Shown here one piece after another: positions 41,032-47,077 of a DNA stretch of 47,077 nucleotides (the stretch's first letter is position 1; each line of letters begins with the position of its first letter). The notes under the pieces were generated by a model, which had not been told where the DNA came from, searched no databases, and saw only the letters and a program-made list of their open reading frames with translations. This DNA comes from Dehalococcoidia bacterium (lineage in GTDB: Bacteria > Chloroflexota > Dehalococcoidia > Bin125). The stretch spans positions 1 to 47,077 of the forward strand of contig JAJDYG010000007.1 in the NCBI GenBank assembly GCA_022822855.1. The letters are read 5' to 3'. Made by a program: the position numbers and the translations under genes.

Positions 41032-42621
41032 ATGGAAGTTCCGCTGCTTGTCAACGATTTTCTGCGCCGCGCATCGAAGCTCTACGGACCGTCCGAAGCC
41101 GTCATCGACGGCGACCTGCGCTTCACCTGGGCCGAGTTCAACGCCCGCGTCAACCAGCAGGCGCACGCCCTGCTCAACGCCGGCATCGGCAAGGGCGACC
41201 GGGTCGGCATCATCGCCCCGAACTCGCACCAGTTCCTCGAGACCTTCTACGCCACCGCCGCGATCGGCGCGATCATTGTGCCGATGAACTACCGCCTGAT
41301 CCCGGCCGACTTCGAGTACATGCTCGAACACTCAGGTTCGAAGGTCGTCCTGGTCGACGCCGAGTTCACCCACCTCGTCGACGAGATCCGCGGCAATGTC
41401 AACACGGTCCAGCACTTCATCGCAATTCCCTACGGCGACGCCCCGATCAATCCGGGCTGGACAGACTACGAGGAATGGATCGCGGATCAGTCGACCACCC
41501 AGCCGCCCGATCCGGGCCTGGAAGAGACCGACCTGCTCTCGATCAACTACACCTCAGGCACGACCGCGCGGCCCAAGGGCGTGATGATTACGCATCGCAA
41601 CGCCTACATCAACGCCTACAACTTCATCGCCCACCTGCGCATCTCGCACGACGACGCTGAAATGTGGACGCTGCCCATGTTCCACGCCAACGGCTGGGGC
41701 GGGCCCTACGCGATCACCGCGATGGGCGGCAAGCACGTCGTCCTCCGAGCGCCCGAGGCGGCCGACATCTACCAGGTCATCCAGGACGAGAACTGCACCT
41801 TCGCCTGCATGGCTCCGGCCGTGCTCGCCCGGATCCTCGAGTTCGAGCGCAAGGACGACTACAACATCACCGTCCGCCCGCGATTCACCGTCGCCGGCGC
41901 GCCGCCGCCGCAGGCCTTCATCGAGCGCCTGGAGAAAGAACTCGAGTGGGAGTTCATCCAGATCTACGGCCTGACTGAGACTTCGCCAATCCTCACCGTC
42001 TCCGAGGTCAAGCCCTATCTCGGTGCAGACGAAGAGGCCTACTTCCGCACCAAGGTTCGCGCCGGCCACGACGTGATCGGCGTCGAGGTCAAGGTCGTCC
42101 GAGACTCCGGCCGCGAGGTCGCCTGGGACGACGAGGAAGTCGGCGAAGTGGTCGCCCGCTCCAACGTCGTCCTGCGCGGCTACTGGCAGCAGCAGGAAGA
42201 GACCGACAAGGTGATCGTCGACGGCTGGTTCCACACCGGCGACATGGCCACGGTCAACCAGGACGGCTACATCAACATCGTCGACCGGGCCAAGGACGTG
42301 ATCATTTCAGGCGGAGAGAACATCAGCAGCATCGAGGTCGAAGATGTGCTCTACGACCACCCAGCCGTTCTCGAAGCCGCAGTCATCGGAGTCCCCTCGG
42401 AACAATGGGGAGAAACCCCTCTCGCCCTGATCGTCCCCAGAGAAGGCCACGACGTCACCCGAGACGACATCGTCGCCCACTGCCGATCCAGCATGGCCGG
42501 TTTCAAGATTCCACGTCGGGTGGAGTTCGTCGAAACCCTCCCCCGCACCGCCACGGGCAAACTCAAGAAGTTCGAACTCCGAGAGGCCTACTGGGAAGGT
42601 GTCGAAAAGCGCGTGAACTAG
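41032..42621 (+). CDS. AMP-forming acyl-CoA synthetase
   Basis: A 529-residue member of the ANL superfamily; it activates a carboxylic acid with ATP to an acyl-AMP and then an acyl-CoA. Motifs: phosphate loop YTSGTTARPKGVMITHRN, adenine region QIYGLTETSP, GWFHTGDMA with the ribose-binding Asp, hinge DRAKDVIISGGENISS and the catalytic Lys in TATGKLKK. Length and motifs fit medium/long-chain or aromatic acyl-CoA ligases. It can provide the thioesters used by the CoA-transferases. GAGGGAG precedes the ATG. Exact acid unknown. Confidence 0.92.
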   Translation: MEVPLLVNDFLRRASKLYGPSEAVIDGDLRFTWAEFNARVNQQAHALLNAGIGKGDRVGIIAPNSHQFLETFYATAAIGAIIVPMNYRLIPADFEYMLEHSGSKVVLVDAEFTHLVDEIRGNVNTVQHFIAIPYGDAPINPGWTDYEEWIADQSTTQPPDPGLEETDLLSINYTSGTTARPKGVMITHRNAYINAYNFIAHLRISHDDAEMWTLPMFHANGWGGPYAITAMGGKHVVLRAPEAADIYQVIQDENCTFACMAPAVLARILEFERKDDYNITVRPRFTVAGAPPPQAFIERLEKELEWEFIQIYGLTETSPILTVSEVKPYLGADEEAYFRTKVRAGHDVIGVEVKVVRDSGREVAWDDEEVGEVVARSNVVLRGYWQQQEETDKVIVDGWFHTGDMATVNQDGYINIVDRAKDVIISGGENISSIEVEDVLYDHPAVLEAAVIGVPSEQWGETPLALIVPREGHDVTRDDIVAHCRSSMAGFKIPRRVEFVETLPRTATGKLKKFELREAYWEGVEKRVN

Positions 42622-42659
42622 GCACACGAACTGTTCACGGTGAAGGTCCGCCGGGGGAA

Positions 42660-42706
42660 CCCCTCAGTCGCTTCGCGACAGCTCCCCTTGCAGGGGTGAG
42701 CAAATT
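42660..42706 (-). repeat. Left 47-bp inverted repeat of the DUF559 unit
   Basis: Read on the minus strand it runs aatttgctcacccctgcaag followed by gggagctgtcgcgaagcgac and tgagggg. It pairs with 43067-43113 with four mismatches. Two hairpins lie inside it (c-rich/g-rich arms, then gtcgc-gaa-gcgac). The pseudogene reading frame appears to begin within or just after it. Confidence 0.8.
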
Positions 42707-43054
42707 GGAGAAGCCGGAAACCAGGAGGACACGAGCGAGAGACTTGCGCCAGCGCATGACTGAGCCAGAGCTGATCCTCTGGTCGCAGCTTCGGCGAAGG
42801 GGCTTGGCGGCCATAAGTTCCGGCGACAGCATCCGATCGGACCGTACGTCGTTGATTTCGCCTGCCTCAGAGCGAAGTTGATCGTTGAGCTCGACGGCGG
42901 CCATCACTCAGAGCGACGGGCAGCCGATCGCCAGCGGGACGAGAACCTGAAGGAACTCGGGTTCAGTGTTCTGAGATTCTGGAACGACGATGTCCGCAGC
43001 AATCTGTCCGGAGTGTTGGAGCAAATCGCCTCTGAACTCCCGAACGACGAATGA
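42696..43054 (+). pseudogene. DUF559 endonuclease-like gene, frameshifted
   Basis: The first frame from GTG at 42696 (or TTG at 42705) reads SKLEKPETRRTRARDLRQRM then TEPELILWSQLRRRG, the usual DUF559 N-terminus. It then drops out of frame near 42800. From there a second frame continues GHKFRRQHPIGPYVVDFACL, RAKLIVELDGGHHSERRAAD, ELGFSVLRFWNDDVRSNLSG and ends at the TGA at 43052-43054. Joined, the two parts give the complete DUF559 fold with its nuclease-like E-L-D-G-G-H core. One missing base (or two extra) in the ggggc tract around 42798-42803 explains the break. DUF559 proteins are related to Vsr-like nucleases. The gene lies inside 47-bp inverted repeats. A sequencing error is possible. 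Confidence 0.85.
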
Positions 43055-43066
43055 AGCGCCCAGGAG

Positions 43067-43113
43067 AATTTGCTCCCCCTCGCAGGGGGAGCTGTCGCGA
43101 AGCGACTGAGGGG
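43067..43113 (+). repeat. Right 47-bp inverted repeat of the DUF559 unit
   Basis: The sequence aatttgctccccctcgcagg continues as gggagctgtcgcgaagcgac and tgagggg. It is the inverted partner of 42660-42706 and nearly identical to solo copies at 28215-28256 (minus strand) and 34864-34907 (first half). Confidence 0.8.
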
Positions 43114-43122
43114 CTCCCTCCC

Positions 43123-44052
43123 CTACCCCAGACACCCGCTCAGGAAGTTGTTCACCCGATTCGTCGCGTCCATCCCGGCCGGCGTCGGGAACCCGTCGAA
43201 CCCGTGCGGAGCGTCCGGGAACACGTGCAGCTCGGTCTCGTGACCCGCCGCCTGCCAGCGCGCCGCCATGAACAGCGAGTCGTCGAGCAACGGATCCAGC
43301 GTCCCGACGGTGAAGATCGCGGGAGGCATGTCCGACAGATCGGCCAGCAGCGGCGTCACATCGGGCAGATCGCGCAGCTCCGGCTCCTCCGGTGTGACGT
43401 AGTGGTCGATAAACCACTCCATGATCGGCGAGGAGAGGATCAGGTTGCGGTCGCCCCACAGACGCGCGGACGGCGAATGCCGCAGGTCGTAGACGCCGTA
43501 GGTCAGCGCGGCGCCCTTGAAGCCGGTGTAGCCGTGGTTGTCGCGCATCCGCAATAGCGTGGTGGCCGAAAGGTGCCCGCCGGCCGATTCCCCGCCGATC
43601 GTGAATACGTCCGTCCCGAACTCCGACTGACCGTTCTCGACCAGCCAGACGGCGGCCGCCTCGCAGTCCTCATTCGGCGCCGGATACGGGTGCTCGGGCG
43701 AGAGCCGGTAGCCGACCGAAACCACCGCCTGTTGCGTCGCCTGGGCGCGCTCCCAGAGCCGCTCATCGGCGCCGTCGTGCGAGCCGATCACCCAGCCGCC
43801 GCCGTGGATATGCAGGTAGACGCCGCGCACCACGGGCGGGATGAAGACGCGCACCGGAATCTCGCCCGCTGGACCCGGCACAGACCGCTCCTCCGCGATG
43901 TCGTCCAGCTTCGCCGGCGGCGGACCGAACGGGCCGCCCTCGGCCAGCACGTCGCGCAACTCCTGCGGCTCCATCTCGTGCCAGGGCTTGCCCTGGGCCG
44001 AGGCCTCTTCGATCATCACGTTCAACGCCTGTGTCTGCGGATCGGCCTTCAT
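43123..44052 (-). CDS. Alpha/beta hydrolase of the HSL (hormone-sensitive lipase) family
   Basis: A 309-residue esterase/lipase-like enzyme. The HSL-type oxyanion motif is YLHIHGGGWVIG (His83 region), the nucleophile elbow GGESAGGHL (Ser156), the Asp in VGTLDPLLDDS and the His in PDAPHGFDGF. It shares the N-terminal layout (D-P-Q-T-Q-A-L ... PGPAGEIPVRVF) with the two plus-strand HSL genes at 44984 and 46008, so the three are paralogues. It begins divergently from the DinB-like gene. Likely substrates are short acyl esters or lactones; exact ones unknown. Confidence 0.9.
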   Translation of the reverse strand: MKADPQTQALNVMIEEASAQGKPWHEMEPQELRDVLAEGGPFGPPPAKLDDIAEERSVPGPAGEIPVRVFIPPVVRGVYLHIHGGGWVIGSHDGADERLWERAQATQQAVVSVGYRLSPEHPYPAPNEDCEAAAVWLVENGQSEFGTDVFTIGGESAGGHLSATTLLRMRDNHGYTGFKGAALTYGVYDLRHSPSARLWGDRNLILSSPIMEWFIDHYVTPEEPELRDLPDVTPLLADLSDMPPAIFTVGTLDPLLDDSLFMAARWQAAGHETELHVFPDAPHGFDGFPTPAGMDATNRVNNFLSGCLG

Positions 44053-44157
44053 GTTGCGTTCCTTACTGAAATGAATGTGCTGCGTTGGCCCGGCGCGGGA
44101 TACACTGCAGTCGCCCGCGCAACCAGTCGGAGTATAGGAAGTAGTAGGCAGACGACG

Positions 44158-44628
44158 ATGGCACTCGACGGACCCGCCCTGCCCGCATTCGAAACGGCCT
44201 GCGATCTGGTCGAGCGCATCCTCGCCGCCGCCGAGGGATTGTCCGCGCAGCAGCTCGACACGGCGCCGTGGGACGATTCGTCAACGATGTTCGTCCTCGC
44301 TACGCACGCAATCTCGGCCACCGAGTGGAACTTCGTCGAAGTGCTGGCCGGCGAGAAGCTCGATCGCAGCCGCCAGGCCGAGTTCGATTCACGAGCGGCC
44401 TCGTTCGACGATCCGCAGGGTCTGCTCGCCGAACGTTGGGCGGGCGCACGCGCCGCAATCGAATCGGCGCTCGCAGGTCTCGCGGACGACGCCTGGGACG
44501 GCCCGCACTACCACATGTTCATGGACAGAAACCTCACCGGCCACGAGCTGGTCGTCCGCGCTCTCTCGCACACAGCCGAACACGTCGGCCACGCCGAGAT
44601 GACCCGTCAGTGGTTGGACGCGCAATGA
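44158..44628 (+). CDS. DinB-like four-helix metalloprotein
   Basis: A 156-residue protein of the DinB/YfiT-like superfamily. Expected metal-binding His residues are seen in LATHAISATEWNFVEVL and in the C-terminal ALSHTAEHVGHAEMTRQWLD (H-x-x-x-H). Members include thiol-dependent S-transferases and many uncharacterised stress proteins. The chosen ATG at 44158 leaves a gap of 105 bp to the divergent hydrolase, which contains a plausible -10 (ATACACT near 44100-44106). The longer open frame reaching back to 43573 is a shadow of the hydrolase. Confidence 0.82.
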   Translation: MALDGPALPAFETACDLVERILAAAEGLSAQQLDTAPWDDSSTMFVLATHAISATEWNFVEVLAGEKLDRSRQAEFDSRAASFDDPQGLLAERWAGARAAIESALAGLADDAWDGPHYHMFMDRNLTGHELVVRALSHTAEHVGHAEMTRQWLDAQ

Positions 44629-44689
44629 ACCGGTCGTCCTCCTCATTCGCGGGCGAACGGAATCGAACAAGCCCGAACGCCCGCGGACC

Positions 44690-44830
44690 TGGAGCCCGCC
44701 GAAAAAACCTGAAAAAACCTGGAAGTCCCGAATGCGCGATCCCCAGCAAAACACTGGAGATCGTGTCCGTTTCTCACAGAATTCGGCCCAGAAAAAAAGA
44801 TCACCGAAAACCTGAACATCGCCGACGGTC
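44690..44830. repeat. Dispersed intergenic element, copy 2
   Basis: cgatccccagcaaaacactg at 44737-44756 is identical to 9139-9158, followed after one variable base by agatcgt, then by a cagaaaaaa tract and ccgaa in the same order and similar spacing. The upstream parts (acctgg, ccgaaaaaacct) also correspond. The ends are approximate. Confidence 0.6.
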
Positions 44831-44855
44831 GAACGCTCAGAGCGAAACCAGTCCC

Positions 44856-44876
44856 GTCCCCGACTTGATCGGGGAC
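44856..44876. repeat. Palindromic intergenic repeat, type P3
   Basis: Arms gtccccga and tcggggac with loop cttga, followed by ccgctc. The same arms and tail occur at 8761-8781. Both copies lie in gaps that also contain the A-rich dispersed element. Confidence 0.7.
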
Positions 44877-44983
44877 CCGCTCGGCCCTCCGCCCAACGTC
44901 GGAACGCCGAGCGCGTATCCTGTCCGCGTTGCGCCGTGCCGCGCATCGAAGCCGAACACCACGCACCGCACGAGGAGTGAACC

Positions 44984-45910
44984 ATGCCCCCAACCCCAGA
45001 GACCCAGGGACTGCTCGCCATGCTCGAGGAAGCCGGCGGCCCGGACATTTCCGAACAGACGCCAGATGAAGCCCGCGCGGCGATCGCCAACTTCGCGGCG
45101 ATGCAGGCCGGCGCTCCCGAGCCCGCGCGCGTAGAAGACCGCACGGTACCCGGACCGGGCGGCGACATTCCCGTCCGCGTCTACGCCTCGGAAGGCGACA
45201 ATCTGCCCGTGGTCATGTACTTCCACGGCGGAGGCTGGGTGCTGGGCGACATCGACTCGCACGACGGCACCTGCAAGCAACTGCTGGCTGAGCTGGGCGA
45301 CGCCGCCGTCGTCTCGGTTCACTACCGGCTCGCGCCCGAGGCGAAGTACCCGGCCGCGGCCGACGACTGCTACGCCGCCGCTGCCTGGGTCGCCGACAAC
45401 GGCGCCGAGATTGGCGTCGACGGTTCGCGCATGGCGGTCGCCGGAGACTCCGCCGGCGGCAATCTGTCCGCGGTCGTCTCGCAGATGGCGCGCGACAAGG
45501 GCGGCCCGGCCATCGCCGCGCAGGTGCTGCACGTACCGGTCACCGATCACAACTACAGCTATCCCTCATACACCGAGAACGCCGAGGGCATGCTGCTCAC
45601 CCGCGCCTCGATGGTTTGGTTCTGGGACCACTACCTGCCCAACGCCGACGCGGGCCAGGAAGCGTATGCGTCGCCGATCAAGGCCGCTGACCTCTCTGGT
45701 CTCGCGCCGGCGCTGATCCAGACCGCCGAGTACGACCCGCTGCGCGACGAAGGCGAGGCCTACGGAGCCGCGATCGAGGCAGCAGGCGGCGACGTCACGG
45801 TGCATCGCTACGACGGCGTCGTCCACGACCCGTTCATGATGTTCGCCGTGATCCCCACCGGCGTCGAATGCCTCAAGGAGGCCGCCGCCTTCATCAACGA
45901 GCGGATCTAG
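44984..45910 (+). CDS. Alpha/beta hydrolase of the HSL family, paralogue 2
   Basis: A 308-residue HSL-type esterase. Oxyanion motif MYFHGGGWVLGD (HGGGW at 81-85), nucleophile AVAGDSAGGNLSA (Ser156), Asp in TAEYDPLRDEG and His in YDGVVHDPFMMF. At the last site the usual HGF is HDP, a small change beside the catalytic His. GAGGAG stands before the ATG. The gene is followed after a hairpin repeat by a close paralogue with the same N-terminal motif (PxTPETQ). Confidence 0.92.
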   Translation: MPPTPETQGLLAMLEEAGGPDISEQTPDEARAAIANFAAMQAGAPEPARVEDRTVPGPGGDIPVRVYASEGDNLPVVMYFHGGGWVLGDIDSHDGTCKQLLAELGDAAVVSVHYRLAPEAKYPAAADDCYAAAAWVADNGAEIGVDGSRMAVAGDSAGGNLSAVVSQMARDKGGPAIAAQVLHVPVTDHNYSYPSYTENAEGMLLTRASMVWFWDHYLPNADAGQEAYASPIKAADLSGLAPALIQTAEYDPLRDEGEAYGAAIEAAGGDVTVHRYDGVVHDPFMMFAVIPTGVECLKEAAAFINERI

Positions 45911-45920
45911 CGCGATCCTC

Positions 45921-45971
45921 GCTTCCCCCCTCTGGGGGGAAGCTGTCCCGCAGGGACTGAAGGGGGGTCCC
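45921..45971. repeat. GGGGAG-hairpin repeat, diverged unit
   Basis: cttcccccctctggggggaa continues as gctgtcccgcagggactgaa and ggggggtcc. The two-hairpin layout of the family is kept, with compensating changes in the second hairpin (gtccc-gca-gggac instead of gtcgc-gaa-gcgac). It lies between two co-directional hydrolase paralogues. Confidence 0.7.
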
Positions 45972-46007
45972 CGCCGCGAACGGGGATCAGCCTGAAAGGA
46001 ACCACTT

Positions 46008-46940
46008 ATGCCCGTCACCCCGGAAACTCAGGCCATCCTCGACATGCGGGCCGGCGCGACACCCTTCAACGAACTCTCGGTGCAGGAGGCCCGCGAGGCG
46101 ATGGCCGCTCTGCGACCGCAGGGCGAACCCGAGCCCGTTGCCCAGGTTCACGAGATGGTCATACCCGGCCCGGCCGGCGACATTCCGGCGCGCGGCTATC
46201 TGCCCACCGACGACCCGCGCGAACTCCCGACCATCGTCTACTTCCACGGCGGCGGTTGGGTGATCGGCGACCTCGATTCGCACGACGCCGTCTGCCGCGC
46301 TCTCTGCAACCGAGCGGGAATCAGCGTTTGCTCTGTCGACTATCGGCTCGCACCTGAGGCAACCTATCCCGCCGCGGCAGAGGATGCGTACGCTGCCGTC
46401 GCCTGGATGAACAGCATGTACGAACAGCAGGGCGGCCGGGCCGATCGGATCGCCGTCGCGGGAGACTCAGCCGGCGGGAATCTGGCGGCGGTGGTCTCGC
46501 AGATGGCGCGCGATCGCGGCGGCCCGCGGATCGACGCGCAGATCCTGATCTATCCGGTCACCGATTTCAACTTCGACACCGAGTCCTACAAGGTCAACGG
46601 CCGCGGCGAGTACGGCCTCTCCGAAGCCGGCATGCGCTGGTTCTGGGACCTCTACCTCAACGACGACTCGGAGGGTTCCCAGCCCTACGCCTCGCCGCTG
46701 CAGGCCGAGGATCTCTCGAACCTCCCGAGGTCGCTGACCATCACAGCCGAATACGATTCCCTCCGCGACGAAGGCGAGGCCTACGCCGCCGCGCTCTCCG
46801 CGGCCGGCAACCAATCAAGCTGCACCCGCTACGACGGAGTCATCCACGGCTTCGTCAGCGCCTTCGCAGCCGTCCCCGAGGGCAACCAGGCCCTCGACCA
46901 GATCGCCGCCGAACTCCGAGCCGCCTTCGACATGGACTAG
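46008..46940 (+). CDS. Alpha/beta hydrolase of the HSL family, paralogue 3
   Basis: A 310-residue HSL-type esterase, clearly related to the preceding gene (VTPETQAILDM, PGPAGDIPARGYLP). Oxyanion motif VYFHGGGWVIGD, nucleophile AVAGDSAGGNLAAVVSQMAR, Asp in ITAEYDSLRDEGEAYAAAL and His in GVIHGFVSAF, the normal HGF form. AAAGGA precedes the ATG. The stop codon TAG is part of a CTAG that adjoins the left end of an IS5-family element, so the IS inserted right after this gene without breaking it. Confidence 0.92.
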   Translation: MPVTPETQAILDMRAGATPFNELSVQEAREAMAALRPQGEPEPVAQVHEMVIPGPAGDIPARGYLPTDDPRELPTIVYFHGGGWVIGDLDSHDAVCRALCNRAGISVCSVDYRLAPEATYPAAAEDAYAAVAWMNSMYEQQGGRADRIAVAGDSAGGNLAAVVSQMARDRGGPRIDAQILIYPVTDFNFDTESYKVNGRGEYGLSEAGMRWFWDLYLNDDSEGSQPYASPLQAEDLSNLPRSLTITAEYDSLRDEGEAYAAALSAAGNQSSCTRYDGVIHGFVSAFAAVPEGNQALDQIAAELRAAFDMD

Positions 46941-47077
46941 GGCCTGTTCACAGTAGCGGCTTGTTCTGTCAGAGTGGTGTTGCGCGGCGGCGCGGCTTGG
47001 TGACCAGATGCGACTGACCGATGCCCAATACGAGCGTGTCGCTCCATTGCTGCCGCTGCCGCGCGGCAAGCTGACGG
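46941..47077 (+). mobile_element. IS5-family insertion sequence, left end (truncated by window)
   Basis: Directly after CTAG at the end of the hydrolase gene the sequence ggcctgttcacagtagcggc looks like a terminal inverted repeat; a transposase frame opens 67 bp inside. IS5-family members commonly target CTAG/YTAR-type or TA sites, which fits. The right end and target duplication are outside the window. Confidence 0.55.
47008..47077 (+). CDS. IS5-family transposase, N-terminal fragment (partial)
   Basis: The ATG at 47008 opens MRLTDAQYERVAPLLPLPRG, the classic N-terminus of IS5/IS427-group transposases (L-T-D-x-Q-x-x-x-x-x-P-L-L-P), part of the DUF4096 helix-turn-helix region. The window ends after 23 codons. 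The catalytic DDE part is not visible. Confidence 0.75.
   Translation, partial: MRLTDAQYERVAPLLPLPRGKLT

Larger units (their letters stand above)
42660..43113. mobile_element. Candidate repeat-bounded element carrying a DUF559 nuclease gene
   Basis: Inverted repeats of 47 bp at 42660-42706 and 43067-43113 (43 of 47 positions identical) enclose a single broken DUF559 gene. Solo copies of the same repeat are scattered over the window. The unit sits between two convergent metabolic genes, with the right repeat ending 9 bp before the hydrolase stop. Mobility is inferred from structure, not shown; no target duplication was identified. Confidence 0.5.
44629..44983. other. 355-bp intergenic region with repeats, no gene
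   Basis: No gene is supported. The region contains a second copy of the A-rich dispersed element (about 44690-44830) and a P3 palindrome at 44856-44876. The GAGGAG Shine-Dalgarno of the next gene lies at its end. A tRNA-like T-loop on the minus strand near 44660 was examined and rejected. Confidence 0.55.

Noticed and set aside
42622..43122. Two separate small genes in place of one broken DUF559 gene
   Set aside because: Each frame alone covers only part of the DUF559 pattern and they join precisely at one point in a G tract.
44640..44700. Minus-strand sequence gttcgattcc resembling a tRNA T-loop
   Set aside because: The five-base stems on both sides do not pair, and no acceptor stem or anticodon arm could be drawn.
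28143..45971. Repeated GC-rich hairpins considered as a CRISPR array
   Set aside because: The copies are kilobases apart with no regular spacers and no cas genes.

Overview
This is a GC-rich chromosomal window of about 47 kb, densely packed with genes on both strands. It is dominated by acyl-CoA and carboxylic-acid metabolism. There are seven class III (CaiB/BaiF) CoA-transferase polypeptides, two of them tandem fusions, so nine domains in total. With them are an acyl-CoA synthetase, an enoyl-CoA hydratase/isomerase, a biotin-dependent acyl-CoA carboxylase subunit, a methylmalonyl-CoA epimerase-like protein, an LLM-class flavin-dependent oxidoreductase, several alpha/beta hydrolases and an SDR. 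Expansion of CaiB/BaiF and LLM flavoenzymes, together with leaderless TANNNT promoters, fits a Chloroflexota lineage such as Dehalococcoidia/SAR202. No rRNA or other marker in the window settles this, so the assignment is inference.

Layout. 138-4720 (minus): coaE, a fused double CoA-transferase, a DUF4258-like/DUF2283 small-protein pair and a single CoA-transferase. 4739-8676 (plus): a Pycsar-effector-like membrane protein, 3-methyladenine glycosylase I, enoyl-CoA hydratase, GNAT and a glutaredoxin-thioredoxin reductase fusion. 9258-20755 (minus): one tightly spaced run of nine genes: carboxylase alpha subunit, aminopeptidase P, DPP-IV-like peptidase, J-domain/flavin-reductase fusion, MFS transporter, epimerase, patatin and two CoA-transferases. 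20803-21552 (plus): a PurO-like protein. 21549-28120 (minus): aminopeptidase N, MOSC protein, SCO1664-family protein and a second double CoA-transferase. 28347-34803 (plus): hydrolases, a secreted metalloprotease-like protein, the LLM flavoenzyme and an MBL-fold hydrolase. 34926-37794 (minus): a split CoA-transferase pair and a small protein. 37878-46940: SDR, RmuC, a YbaY/YscW-type lipoprotein, acyl-CoA synthetase, a broken DUF559 gene inside inverted repeats, three HSL-family hydrolases and a DinB-like protein. The right edge cuts into an IS5-family insertion sequence.

How the genes may work together. The 9258-20755 run joins proline-specific peptide breakdown to propionyl/methylmalonyl-CoA-type carbon handling and CoA transfer. 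The most striking pattern is that the CoA-transferases come in pairs, fused or adjacent, where one half keeps the catalytic Asp and the other has lost it. Non-coding DNA carries several families of dispersed palindromic repeats. One family also brackets the broken DUF559 nuclease gene as 47-bp inverted repeats. Several intergenic gaps hold back-to-back leaderless promoters, one only 18 bp long with overlapping -10 elements.
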